Shown here in pieces: positions 7,549 to 14,610 of a stretch of DNA of 34,556 nucleotides (position 1 is the stretch's first letter; each line of letters starts with the position of its first letter). The notes below the pieces were generated by a model. It made no database searches. It was not told the origin of the DNA and saw only the letters and a program-made list of their open reading frames with translations. This DNA comes from Holophagales bacterium UBA5704 (GTDB taxonomy: Bacteria > Acidobacteriota > Thermoanaerobaculia > Multivoradales > UBA5704): NCBI GenBank assembly GCA_002420005.1, contig DIHE01000206.1, positions 339 to 34,894 of the forward strand, written 5' to 3'. Position numbers and translations under genes: made by a program.

Positions 7549-7950
7549 ATGTTCAGATCCGAGGGCAAGCAAAGCGACTTGAACGGCTTCCTCGACAGCG
7601 GCAGCCACGTGACGGGTGAGCTGCGTTTTCAGACGTCGTTCCGTGTCGACGGAAAGTTCTCCGGCACGGTGATCTCCGATGGAGAGTTGATCGTCGGCCA
7701 AGGCGGAGAGGTCGAGGGCGATGTCCGGGTCGGTCAGGTCGTCGTGTCGGGGACGGTGCGAGGCACCATCACCGCCGGGCGCAGGATTCATCTCACCGCC
7801 ACCGGCAAGCTGTTTGCCGAGATCGAGACCCCCGTCCTGATCATTGACGACGCCGGATTCTTCCAGGGGCACTGCACGATGCCCCGGGAGGCGGGGAAGG
7901 ACGGCAAGACCGCTTCCCCCGCGCCCCGGCTGGTCCAGAAGGCCGGCTAG
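7549..7950 (+). CDS. Bactofilin (DUF583 polymer-forming cytoskeletal protein)
   Basis: 133 residues dominated by the Gly/Val beta-helix repeat of bactofilins (VTGELRFQTSFRVDGKFSG, then GELIVGQGGEVEGDVRVG and SGTVRGTITAG), with short polar tails at both ends. Bactofilins form nucleotide-independent filaments at the membrane. The two-base gap after parB and the continuous strand suggest one operon. In Myxococcus, bactofilins scaffold ParABS, so a role in placing the segregation machinery is a reasonable inference. The stop shares CTAG with the stop of the opposing gene. Confidence 0.92.
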   Translation: MFRSEGKQSDLNGFLDSGSHVTGELRFQTSFRVDGKFSGTVISDGELIVGQGGEVEGDVRVGQVVVSGTVRGTITAGRRIHLTATGKLFAEIETPVLIIDDAGFFQGHCTMPREAGKDGKTASPAPRLVQKAG

Positions 7951-9728
7951 GAGGAGGGCCGGCGGCTCGGGGCCAGCGATTCATACGAAGGCAGGAAGGT
8001 CAGCGGGTGGCTGGCCAGGAACGAGCGGTCGAAGGCGGCGGTGATCACCTGGCCTTCGAGGTCCCGCGCCACCGGCACGCCGAGCGCATAGAGCACCGTG
8101 GGAGCGAGATCGACCAGCCGTGCGCCCGTGAGCAGCGCACCCGGGCGGATCCCCTCTCCATAGAGGGCGACCATGCCGTCCGACGCCTCTTCCAAAGAGC
8201 CTCGCAGCTCCGTCCGGCCGCTCCCGCCGCGCGTCCACCCGTCGCTGCGCCGTTCCACCCCGGCGGGCGATACGACCACCAGCAGCCGCGGGCCGCTCCG
8301 CTCCTCCCCTTCGGCCCAGAGACCGGCGACGAGCTCGTCGAGCATCTTGTAGTAGGTGGACAGCCGTTGCGTCGCCCGGGCCGCCTCGGGCTCGCGAATC
8401 CCTTCGAACTCCACCGCGACGAATCCCCCGAACGTCTGCCGGGACACCTCGCGGAGACCCGGCAACGCCACGAACACCGCCGCGGCCTCGGGATGCTCCT
8501 GCATGGAGGCAATGGCGAGGGCCTGGCGCCACGTGTCGTCGGCTGCGGCGCGCAGAAGGGATGCGGGTGCTCCTGCACCGAAGCGGGACCGCCCCCCGGC
8601 CGCATCGAGCTCTTGAGGAGAGGGCCGGAACAGAGAGGCGCGTTCGGCGAGATCGAGGGGCCAGACGCTGTGCGGCTCCGGAAAACCGCTGAAAAAGCGA
8701 TCCGACAGAGCGAATTCTGCGTCCCGCGCCGGTGCCGCGGCCGGCCACCCCAGGACGCCGGCACGCTGCCCCAGGCGCGGCAGGATCTCCCAGAGGGTCA
8801 GGGCCTTGCGGGTGTAGACGCGGGGGTTGTCCAGGCGGCAGCCGGGGAGGCCCCAGGTACCGAACTGGATGCCGCGGGGTACGAGCTCCAGGGCGGCGCC
8901 CGGCGCCAGCCAGTTGCAGCGGGAAAACCGCGTCCCGGTCACACCGTGCCCGGCCGGCAGCTTGCCGCTCACCAAGGTGATCCACAGCGCATCGCGATGG
9001 GGAGGGGAGAGTGATTCGAGGCGTCCGTAGGCACCTCCGCGCAGGATGCCTTCGAAAAACGGCAGCTTTCCCTCTCCGGCGAGGGGAAGGACCGCGTCGA
9101 GGGTGGCGCTGTCGAGGCCGACGACGAGGAGCCGGGGGCTCCCCTTCGGCTCTACCGCGGGTGGCCGTCCCGCGGCGGCGGCCCGCGGCAGGAACGTCGC
9201 CCGCCGCTCGAGCATGGCGTAGAGGGACAGCACGGCGAGAAGGGTCAAGCCCACCCGGCTGCGCACGCCGTAGGGACGGCGGTGGAGCGCGTGCAGAAGC
9301 ACGGTGTAGAAGAAGATCAGCGCCGCGAGCCCGAGCCACAGGGAGGTGCGCAGCAGCCGGTCATTCATCGCCGCGGGGAGATACCAGGCGTAGTAGGAGG
9401 CGTGCGCCCCGCTGAGCGTGCCCGCGAAGGCGAGGGAGACGGTCACCCCCCCGGGGAGCCAGCGCCGGGCGCGGTGGGGCCGGCCCCAGAGGAAGGGCAA
9501 CTGGAGACACAGGCCCGCGGTGCCGAGGAGGGCGCCATAGACCGCCATGGCGCGCAGGACGGGCGCCGGCCGGAACGGCAGCCCGGGATTCAGGTAGAAG
9601 AGAAGACCCGCGAGATGCAGGCCGAGGAGGGCTCCGGGAGCCAGGCCCGCGGCGAGGACGTCCGCCCATCCCGGGAGCCGGCCTCGGGCCGGCGCGGCTG
9701 GAGGGACGTCCTTCACGAAGGCCGCCAT
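7947..9728 (-). CDS. Membrane-anchored type I phosphodiesterase / alkaline phosphatase superfamily protein
   Basis: 593 residues. About five hydrophobic segments lie in the first 175 residues (roughly 22-47, 57-80, 92-117, 125-148, 159-173). A C-terminal domain starts at LLVVGLDSATLDAVLPL (metal-ligand Asp206) and continues with GKLPFFEGILRGGAYGRLES, typical of type I phosphodiesterases, and a late metal-site-like DLAPTVLYALGV. The expected nucleophile Thr/Ser region reads SPPHRDALWITLVSGKLPAG (241-260), so the catalytic residue is not obvious. The substrate is unknown; a periplasmic phosphate- or sulfate-ester or lipid-head-group enzyme is possible. Last gene of the lepB operon, 10 bases after its neighbour, with a TGAGG ribosome site. 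Confidence 0.72.
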   Translation of the reverse strand: MAAFVKDVPPAAPARGRLPGWADVLAAGLAPGALLGLHLAGLLFYLNPGLPFRPAPVLRAMAVYGALLGTAGLCLQLPFLWGRPHRARRWLPGGVTVSLAFAGTLSGAHASYYAWYLPAAMNDRLLRTSLWLGLAALIFFYTVLLHALHRRPYGVRSRVGLTLLAVLSLYAMLERRATFLPRAAAAGRPPAVEPKGSPRLLVVGLDSATLDAVLPLAGEGKLPFFEGILRGGAYGRLESLSPPHRDALWITLVSGKLPAGHGVTGTRFSRCNWLAPGAALELVPRGIQFGTWGLPGCRLDNPRVYTRKALTLWEILPRLGQRAGVLGWPAAAPARDAEFALSDRFFSGFPEPHSVWPLDLAERASLFRPSPQELDAAGGRSRFGAGAPASLLRAAADDTWRQALAIASMQEHPEAAAVFVALPGLREVSRQTFGGFVAVEFEGIREPEAARATQRLSTYYKMLDELVAGLWAEGEERSGPRLLVVVSPAGVERRSDGWTRGGSGRTELRGSLEEASDGMVALYGEGIRPGALLTGARLVDLAPTVLYALGVPVARDLEGQVITAAFDRSFLASHPLTFLPSYESLAPSRRPSS

Positions 9729-9738
9729 GAGACCGGCC

Positions 9739-10110
9739 TCAGGTGATGAAGATCGGCCGGTCCAGCTCGTGGTGGAAGTGCCAGTTGTAGGTGTACCCCG
9801 GGAAGCGTACCGGGTGAACGTAATCGAGCGTGACCCGGATCCGTTCTCCCGTCCTGACCACGACGAGGTTCTCCTTGGTCACCGGGATGTTCAGCTCCAT
9901 GGCGCGCGCGATGATCAGATCGGCGATCTGTGCCTGCGTCTTGGATTGCGACTGGAACTGGGCCACCTCCGTGATGTAGTCCACCAGCTCCGCGTTGTTG
10001 ATCTTGACCGGGATCAGCTTCCAGCAAGCCAGCACCGTGATGAGCAGCACCGCCACCCAGAAGATGCAGCCCGCCTTTCCTTCCCCTCGTTGGCCCGACC
10101 TGCGCGCCAT
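9739..10110 (-). CDS. Small single-pass membrane protein, DUF4845-like
   Basis: 123 residues: a basic N-terminus, one membrane segment (IFWVAVLLITVLACWKLIPV), then a soluble part with NAELVDYITEVAQFQ and a short beta region ending YNWHFHHELDRPIFIT. I do not recognise a firm function. The layout (basic start, membrane helix ending in a KL-P-V motif, position just after lepB) resembles DUF4845 proteins, often encoded downstream of lepB in gammaproteobacteria; this is by resemblance only. Start at ATG 10110 because AAGGAGG lies 5 bases upstream; an earlier in-frame ATG adds ten residues without a ribosome site. Confidence 0.7.
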   Translation of the reverse strand: MARRSGQRGEGKAGCIFWVAVLLITVLACWKLIPVKINNAELVDYITEVAQFQSQSKTQAQIADLIIARAMELNIPVTKENLVVVRTGERIRVTLDYVHPVRFPGYTYNWHFHHELDRPIFIT

Positions 10111-10144
10111 GACGTCCTCCTTGCCCGAAAGTTTATGCACCAGT

Positions 10145-10840
10145 CTACCTCACGACGCGGAACGTTCGCTCCCATCGCGTCTTCGGAAAGAAGCTCACCG
10201 CGGTTCGCCACAGGGAGCCGAGCTTGCTGGAGACCCCGTTCCAACCATAGGGCTCGCCGCTGTCTTTCGACCAGTAGATCAGGAACGCCCGGCCTTTGAG
10301 GTTGGCGCGGGGCACCGGACCCCAGAACCGCGAGTCGTGGGAGTTGTCGCGGTTGTCGCCCAGGCAGAAAAAGGAACCTTCCGGGACGGTCAGCGGGCCG
10401 AACGTGTCGCGTTTGCTGTCCTGGCGGTACGAGCCGCGTCCTGTCAGGACCTCCGGGTCGGTGTGACAGGCGTAGGCCGAGTCGTCGATCGTCTCGCCGT
10501 TGATCGAAAGGACCTTGTCCACGCTCGCCACGGTGTCCCCTCCCACGGCCATGCACCGTTTGATGAAGTCGCGGGTGAGGTCCTCGGGGTACTTGAAAAC
10601 GGCAACGTCGCCGCGCCGCGGGTCGCGCACCGGGAGCACGAGCCGCTCCAGGTCGGTGGCGGTCGGGCCGTAGACGAACTTGTTGACCAGGATGTGATCG
10701 CCGATCAGCAGGTTCTGCTCCATCGAGCCGGAGGGGATCTTGAAGGCCTGGACGATCCAGGTCCGCGCGAAAGTGGCGAAAATCACCGCGATGAGGAGCG
10801 CCTCCAGGTACTCGCGGGTGAGCGACTTCTCCGTTTCCAT
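10145..10840 (-). CDS. lepB: Signal peptidase I (second of two in tandem)
   Basis: Cleaves signal peptides on the outer face of the inner membrane. 231 residues: one N-terminal membrane segment (about 13-32), box B IPSGSM with catalytic Ser39, the catalytic Lys94 in FIKRCMAVGGD, and GDNRDNSHDSRFWG. The ATG lies 11 bases after the stop of the preceding lepB copy. The two copies share most motifs and the same terminal pattern (TRWERTFRxxR) but differ in mid-protein loops, so this is an old tandem duplication rather than a fresh one. Confidence 0.94.
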   Translation of the reverse strand: METEKSLTREYLEALLIAVIFATFARTWIVQAFKIPSGSMEQNLLIGDHILVNKFVYGPTATDLERLVLPVRDPRRGDVAVFKYPEDLTRDFIKRCMAVGGDTVASVDKVLSINGETIDDSAYACHTDPEVLTGRGSYRQDSKRDTFGPLTVPEGSFFCLGDNRDNSHDSRFWGPVPRANLKGRAFLIYWSKDSGEPYGWNGVSSKLGSLWRTAVSFFPKTRWERTFRVVR

Positions 10841-10851
10841 CGTCGAACCGG

Positions 10852-11577
10852 TCAGCGGATCAGCCGGAAGGTGCGTTCCCAGCGGGTGTTCGAGAAGAAA
10901 CCCAGGGCGGTGCGGCCGAGCTGGCCGAGCTTAGACCCGAGCCCCCGCCACTCGCCGTCATCGGTGGGACCACCGTTGGACCAGTAGATGAACAGCGCCC
11001 GCCCCTTCACCAGGCGGCGCGGCAGCATGCCCCAGAACCGCGAATCGTAGGACTTGTCGCGGTTGTCGCCCATGCAGAGGTAGTGACCCTCCGGCACCGT
11101 CTTCGGGCCGAAGTTGTCGCGCACCCGTCCCTCATCAGAGCGAAAAGAGAGTGCTTGATCACCGAGATACGCCGTACCGTCCTCGGAATAGGAGATGGGG
11201 TCGGAATGGATGGCGTAGCCGGCATCCTGCACGGCCTTGCCGTTGATGTAGAGCTGCTTCGCCTGCACGTCGACCGTGTCGCCGGGCACTCCGACGCAGC
11301 GCTTCACCACATCGATGTTCGGGTTCTCGGGCGAGCGGAAGATCACGATGTCGCCCCGCTCGACGTCGCGCATCGGCAGAAGCCTGCGCTCGAGGTCGGT
11401 CGCGGTGGCGCCATAGATATGGCGGTTGACGAACAGGTGATCCCCGATGAGCAGGGTGTTCTCCATCGAGCCGCTGGGGATGAAGAAGGTCTGAAGAATG
11501 AAGATCTGCGTGAAGCGCAGAAAGATGATCGCGATGATGAACGCCTCGGCGTACTCGCGAAAGATCGAGCGTTCCAT
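10852..11577 (-). CDS. lepB: Signal peptidase I (first of two in tandem)
   Basis: 241 residues with an N-terminal membrane segment (about 10-30), IPSGSM with catalytic Ser37, Lys92 in VVKRCVGVPGD and GDNRDKSYDSRFWG. The inserted loop between strands (SEDGTAYLGDQALSFRSD) is longer than in the second copy. All catalytic residues are present, so both copies should be active. It leads the minus-strand operon lepB-lepB-small membrane protein-phosphodiesterase. No Shine-Dalgarno precedes the ATG, but a -10 box lies 8 nt upstream. Confidence 0.94.
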   Translation of the reverse strand: MERSIFREYAEAFIIAIIFLRFTQIFILQTFFIPSGSMENTLLIGDHLFVNRHIYGATATDLERRLLPMRDVERGDIVIFRSPENPNIDVVKRCVGVPGDTVDVQAKQLYINGKAVQDAGYAIHSDPISYSEDGTAYLGDQALSFRSDEGRVRDNFGPKTVPEGHYLCMGDNRDKSYDSRFWGMLPRRLVKGRALFIYWSNGGPTDDGEWRGLGSKLGQLGRTALGFFSNTRWERTFRLIR

Positions 11578-11585
11578 GGCCGCTT

Positions 11586-11613
11586 ACTGTACCGGAAAGG
11601 ACGCCGTGGCAAA
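11586..11613 (-). promoter_or_regulatory. Likely leaderless promoter of the lepB operon
   Basis: Minus strand TTTGCC (11613-11608), 16 nt, TACAGT (11591-11586), then 8 nt to the ATG at 11577. Transcription would start at or within a base or two of the start codon. Confidence 0.55.
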
Positions 11614-11877
11614 AGAGCGAGACGCCGTCCTGGATTCCTGACAACCCCCCGAAAACCAATCCTGCTGCGGCCTCCGGGCCCTCTCGGCCGGCCCGGGAGT
11701 CCAGCGTTCCGGACGCGACGCGCTCCCGCCGTCGCCGCCCCGATCTCCTAAACCATTTCGAATCAGTGTTTTCCGCCTGTCGGCCCAGTTGGTCCGCGGT
11801 TTGAACTCTCTGCTCCGCGTCAACCGGAGAGGAGGTGGCGACGCAGACCGACCGCAGAGATCCGACATGGCAAGGGA

Positions 11878-11902
11878 CCGGACCCCCGGCAAAGGGGTCC
11901 GG
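11878..11902 (+). promoter_or_regulatory. Perfect hairpin in the comEA leader
   Basis: CCGGACCCC (11878-11886), a 7-base loop, GGGGTCCGG (11894-11902). No T-run follows, so it is not a standard terminator. It lies 63 bases before the comEA start, in the probable 5' untranslated region. Confidence 0.6.
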
Positions 11903-11965
11903 AACAACCGACAGAACGCGAAGCGAAACCGAAAAGCAGCAACCGAAACCCAAGGAGATCAAGTC

Positions 11966-12355
11966 ATGAAGCGCATGCACCGTATCGCCGGCCTCGTCGT
12001 CGTCACCAGCCTGGTCCTGTCCGCCCTGCCCGCCCTGGCCGCGGAGGGCCGCCGCGTGGTCAACGTCAACACCGCGGATGCCGCCCAGCTCGCCTTGCTG
12101 CCGCGCGTCGGGCCGAGCCTGGCGGAGAAGATCCTCGCCTTCCGCAAGGAGAACGGGCCGTTCAAGGCTCCGGAAGACCTGATGCTGGTCCAGGGGGTCG
12201 GTGAAAAGACGTTCCAGCTGCTGAAGCCCTACCTGGCGGTTGCCGGCGAGACGACGCTCAAGGAGAAGGTCAAGGCCGGGAAGCCGGGAGCCGGAAGCGG
12301 CAAACCCGAGCCGGAGAAGAAGAAGCCGGCCGCCGCAACCGGGGAGGAGCGCTGA
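11966..12355 (+). CDS. ComEA-like secreted helix-hairpin-helix DNA-binding protein
   Basis: 129 residues. A signal peptide (MKRMHR, hydrophobic stretch, ALPALAA cleavage site near residue 26) is followed by tandem helix-hairpin-helix motifs: VNVNTADAAQLALLPRVGPS and LMLVQGVGEKTFQLLKPYL. The tail is Lys/Pro/Gly/Glu-rich and probably disordered. ComEA proteins bind incoming DNA in the periplasm during natural transformation; similar small proteins exist without proven competence. AAGGAG lies 8 bases before the ATG. The next gene encodes a type IV pilin-like protein, which fits a DNA-uptake or pilus role. Confidence 0.85.
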   Translation: MKRMHRIAGLVVVTSLVLSALPALAAEGRRVVNVNTADAAQLALLPRVGPSLAEKILAFRKENGPFKAPEDLMLVQGVGEKTFQLLKPYLAVAGETTLKEKVKAGKPGAGSGKPEPEKKKPAAATGEER

Positions 12356-12364
12356 ACGCGCCCC

Positions 12365-12405
12365 GGGGGACGCAGCGGCCGAGGCGACCGGCCGTTGCGT
12401 CCCCC
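12365..12405 (+). terminator. Strong hairpin between comEA and the pseudopilin gene
   Basis: A 16-bp stem (12365-12380 with 12390-12405, one G-U pair) around a 9-base loop, nine bases after the comEA stop. It is followed by C-rich sequence, not a T-run, so it may be a terminator of the type found in GC-rich genomes or an RNA-processing/stability element. No separate promoter is evident for the pseudopilin gene behind it. Confidence 0.55.
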
Positions 12406-12426
12406 TCCCCGCGCGGGAGGACCGTC

Positions 12427-13020
12427 ATGCCATGGAACGAGAACGGATTCAGCTTTCTGGAGCTCACCTTCGTCCTGACTCTCGCCGCCCTGGCGGCAGC
12501 CATCGCCGTGCCGCCTCTCCTCGACCTCTCCGGCGGCCTGCGCCTGGCTCTGGCGGCGCAGGAGCTGGGTGGAACCCTGCGCCTGGCGCGCTCCGAAGCG
12601 GCGCGCCGCGGCCAGAACGTGGCGGTGAAGCTGCGGCCCGGCGCCGAGGGGAACGCCACCTGGACGCTCTATCGCGACGGGGATGGCGACGGGGTGCTCA
12701 ACCGCGACATCGAGCGCGGCGTCGATCCGGCGTTCTCCACTCCGCGCCCGGTGCAGTACCTCGACAGCCAGGTACGGGTCGGATTCCCGCCGGGCCGCCG
12801 GGTGCGCGATCCCGGATCGCCGCGAAGATGGTTGCCGACCCGGGACCCCATCCGCTTCAACGAGTCGGACCTCGCCTCCTTCACCCCGCTCGGGCAGTCG
12901 ACCGCGGGCTCGGTCTACCTGACCGACGGAAAAGACCGGCTGGTGGCGGTGCGCCTGTTCAACCGCACGGGGAAGGTGAAGATCATCGTCTACGACTTCG
13001 AGCGGGAGATCTGGAAGTAG
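12427..13020 (+). CDS. GspH/FimT-type pseudopilin
   Basis: 197 residues. The start MPWNENGFSFLELTFVLTLA is a short type III signal peptide (prepilin) with cleavage after Gly and the conserved Glu at +5, followed by one hydrophobic helix. Behind it is LRLARSEAARRGQNVAVKL, the GspH/FimT family segment, then a beta-rich domain. Such minor pilins prime type IV pili or type II secretion pseudopili. GGGAGG lies 6 bases before the ATG. It stands alone here with ComEA; the other pilus genes are not in the window. Confidence 0.85.
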   Translation: MPWNENGFSFLELTFVLTLAALAAAIAVPPLLDLSGGLRLALAAQELGGTLRLARSEAARRGQNVAVKLRPGAEGNATWTLYRDGDGDGVLNRDIERGVDPAFSTPRPVQYLDSQVRVGFPPGRRVRDPGSPRRWLPTRDPIRFNESDLASFTPLGQSTAGSVYLTDGKDRLVAVRLFNRTGKVKIIVYDFEREIWK

Positions 13021-13028
13021 TCGGTTGA

Positions 13029-13058
13029 TTGACGCCCCGGCGAGGAGTGCGGTAGCTT
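13029..13058 (+). promoter_or_regulatory. Leaderless sigma-70-type promoter of cutA
   Basis: TTGACG (13029-13034), 18 nt, TAGCTT (13053-13058), then exactly 7 nt to the ATG at 13066, so the start of transcription should be the start codon itself. No Shine-Dalgarno lies at a usable distance. Confidence 0.7.
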
Positions 13059-13065
13059 CGCGGGC

Positions 13066-13395
13066 ATGCAGGCCTTCCTCGTCATGACCACCGCCGGGAG
13101 CGCGGAGGAGGCGAGCCGGATCGCCGGGGAGCTCGTTGGGCGCCGGCAGGCCGCCTGCGTCAACCTGGTGCCGGGCATCCGCTCCGTCTATCGCTGGCAG
13201 GGGAAGGTCTGCGAGGAGCAGGAGGTCCTGCTCCTCGTCAAGACGCTCCGCGAGGATCTGGAGGGGGTGCAGGCGACGATCCGGGAGCTGCACAGCTACG
13301 AGCTGCCCGAGATCCTCTGCTTCCAGGCCGACCACGGCGAGCCGGCGTTTCTTCGCTGGATCGCCGCCGGAGTCGACAAGACCTCGCCGGAGTAG
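13066..13395 (+). CDS. cutA: CutA1 divalent-ion tolerance protein
   Basis: 109 residues, the normal size of this trimeric ferredoxin-fold protein. Landmarks: MTTAGSAEEASRIAGELV, QAACVNLVPGIRSVYRWQG, EEQEVLLLVKT and the hallmark LHSYELPEI. The family was named for copper tolerance but its molecular role is unsettled. The stop is four bases from the stop of the opposing gene, with no terminator visible between. Confidence 0.95.
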   Translation: MQAFLVMTTAGSAEEASRIAGELVGRRQAACVNLVPGIRSVYRWQGKVCEEQEVLLLVKTLREDLEGVQATIRELHSYELPEILCFQADHGEPAFLRWIAAGVDKTSPE

Positions 13396-13399
13396 CCCT

Positions 13400-14560
13400 T
13401 CACACCGCAGCGAGCGCCTGATCCAGGTCTGCGATCAGGTCCTCCACGTCCTCGATGCCCGCCGAGATCCGCACCAGCCCGTCGGTCAGGCCGAGCGCGG
13501 CGCGCCGTTCGGCCGGCACGGAGGCGTGGGTCATCGAGGCCGGGTGCGAGATGAGGGTCTCGACGCCGCCCAGGCTCTCGGCGAAGGCCATGAGCCGCAC
13601 CCGGTCGAGCATCGCCTTGGCCGCCGCAAAGCTCCCCATCTCCAGGGAGATCATGGCGCCGAAGCCGGAGGCCTGCCGTTTCTGGATGGCATGGCCCGGA
13701 TGCTCCGGCAGGCCCGGCCAGAGGACCTTCTGCACCTTCGGGTGCCGCAGCAGGTGGTCGACCAGGGCGCGGGCGTTCGTCTCGTGCCGCTCCATGCGCA
13801 CCGGCAAGGTCTTGATGCCTCGCATGGTGAGAAAGGAGTCGAACGGCGACAGGATCGCGCCCTGCGACTTCTGCACGAAATAGAAGCGCTCGCCATGGGA
13901 CGCGCTCTTCGGGATGAGCACGCCGCCGATCGAGTCGCTATGGCCGTTCAGGTACTTGGTGGTGGAGTGGAGGACGAAATCGGCGCCCAGCTCCAGGGGC
14001 CTCTGCAGGAAGGGTGTGAGGAAGGTGTTGTCCACCGCGACCAGGGCGCCGTGGCGGTGGGCGATCGCGGCGATCGCGGCGATGTCGCAGACATCCATCA
14101 CCGGGTTGGTGGGGGTCTCCAGGTAGACCAGCTTCGTCTCCGGCTTGAGGGCCGCTTCGACGTTCGCCGGATCGGTGGTGTCCACCCAGGAGAAGGTGAG
14201 CCCGTACGGTTCCAGCAGATGGGTGAAGTAGCGCCAGGTGCCGCCGTAGACGTTCTGCGAGACCACGGCGTGGTCGCCGGTCTTGAGCAGCGTCATCAAG
14301 CAGGCGATCGCCGACATGCCGGAGGCGAAGGCATGGCCGGTGGCGCCTCCTTCGAGCGAGGCGACGAGGGCTTCCAGCGCGAAGCGGGTCGGGTTCTGCA
14401 CCCGGGCGTATTCGAACTCCGCGGGCTCGCCCAGGGCGCTCTGCACGTAGGTGGAGGTCTGATAGATGGGAACTGCGACGGCGCCGGTGCGCGGGTCCGG
14501 CGGCTGGCCGGCGTGGATGGCGCGGGTCGCGAAACCGAGCTTGGAGGGATCGCCTTTCAC
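13400..14560 (-). CDS. Cystathionine gamma-synthase / gamma-lyase family PLP enzyme
   Basis: 386 residues of the Cys/Met metabolism PLP family (aspartate aminotransferase fold). Seen: TRAIHAGQ start, PIYQTSTYVQ, YARVQNPTR, VDNTF with the pyridine-binding Asp (177), HSTTKYLNGHSD with the PLP Lys202, and SLGGVETLISHPASMTHA near the end. It makes or splits cystathionine in the methionine/cysteine pathway; sequence alone does not separate synthase (metB) from lyase (mccB). The start is GTG at 14560 with no Shine-Dalgarno and a TACAAT box 7 nt upstream. Divergent from mtnA. Confidence 0.88.
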   Translation of the reverse strand: MKGDPSKLGFATRAIHAGQPPDPRTGAVAVPIYQTSTYVQSALGEPAEFEYARVQNPTRFALEALVASLEGGATGHAFASGMSAIACLMTLLKTGDHAVVSQNVYGGTWRYFTHLLEPYGLTFSWVDTTDPANVEAALKPETKLVYLETPTNPVMDVCDIAAIAAIAHRHGALVAVDNTFLTPFLQRPLELGADFVLHSTTKYLNGHSDSIGGVLIPKSASHGERFYFVQKSQGAILSPFDSFLTMRGIKTLPVRMERHETNARALVDHLLRHPKVQKVLWPGLPEHPGHAIQKRQASGFGAMISLEMGSFAAAKAMLDRVRLMAFAESLGGVETLISHPASMTHASVPAERRAALGLTDGLVRISAGIEDVEDLIADLDQALAAV

Positions 14561-14610
14561 GGGCCGGATTGTATCAGCGCAGCCCTCCGGCCCGTTAAGA
14601 TACCGGACCC
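14561..14610. promoter_or_regulatory. Divergent promoter region between the cystathionine enzyme gene and mtnA
   Basis: Fifty bases serve both genes. Minus: TACAAT (14573-14568), 7 nt, GTG at 14560. Plus: TAAGAT (14596-14601), 9 nt, ATG at 14611. The -35 boxes are weak on both sides and neither gene has a Shine-Dalgarno, consistent with leaderless transcripts. Confidence 0.55.

Larger units (their letters stand above)
11578..11965. other. Intergenic region between divergent lepB and comEA genes
   Basis: 388 bases without a gene that I can support. It holds the lepB promoter at its left end, an imperfect GC hairpin (CTCCGGGCC 11672-11680 with GGCCCGGGAG 11690-11699), a perfect hairpin at 11878-11902 and the comEA ribosome site AAGGAG at 11952-11957. 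I could not pick out a convincing comEA promoter. The last 80 bases are unusually A-rich for this genome. Confidence 0.6.

Noticed and set aside
11760..11880. Cyclic-di-GMP (GEMM) riboswitch before comEA
   Set aside because: GACGCAGACC and ATGGCA faintly recall GEMM, but the conserved GCAAACC side and the paired architecture are missing.
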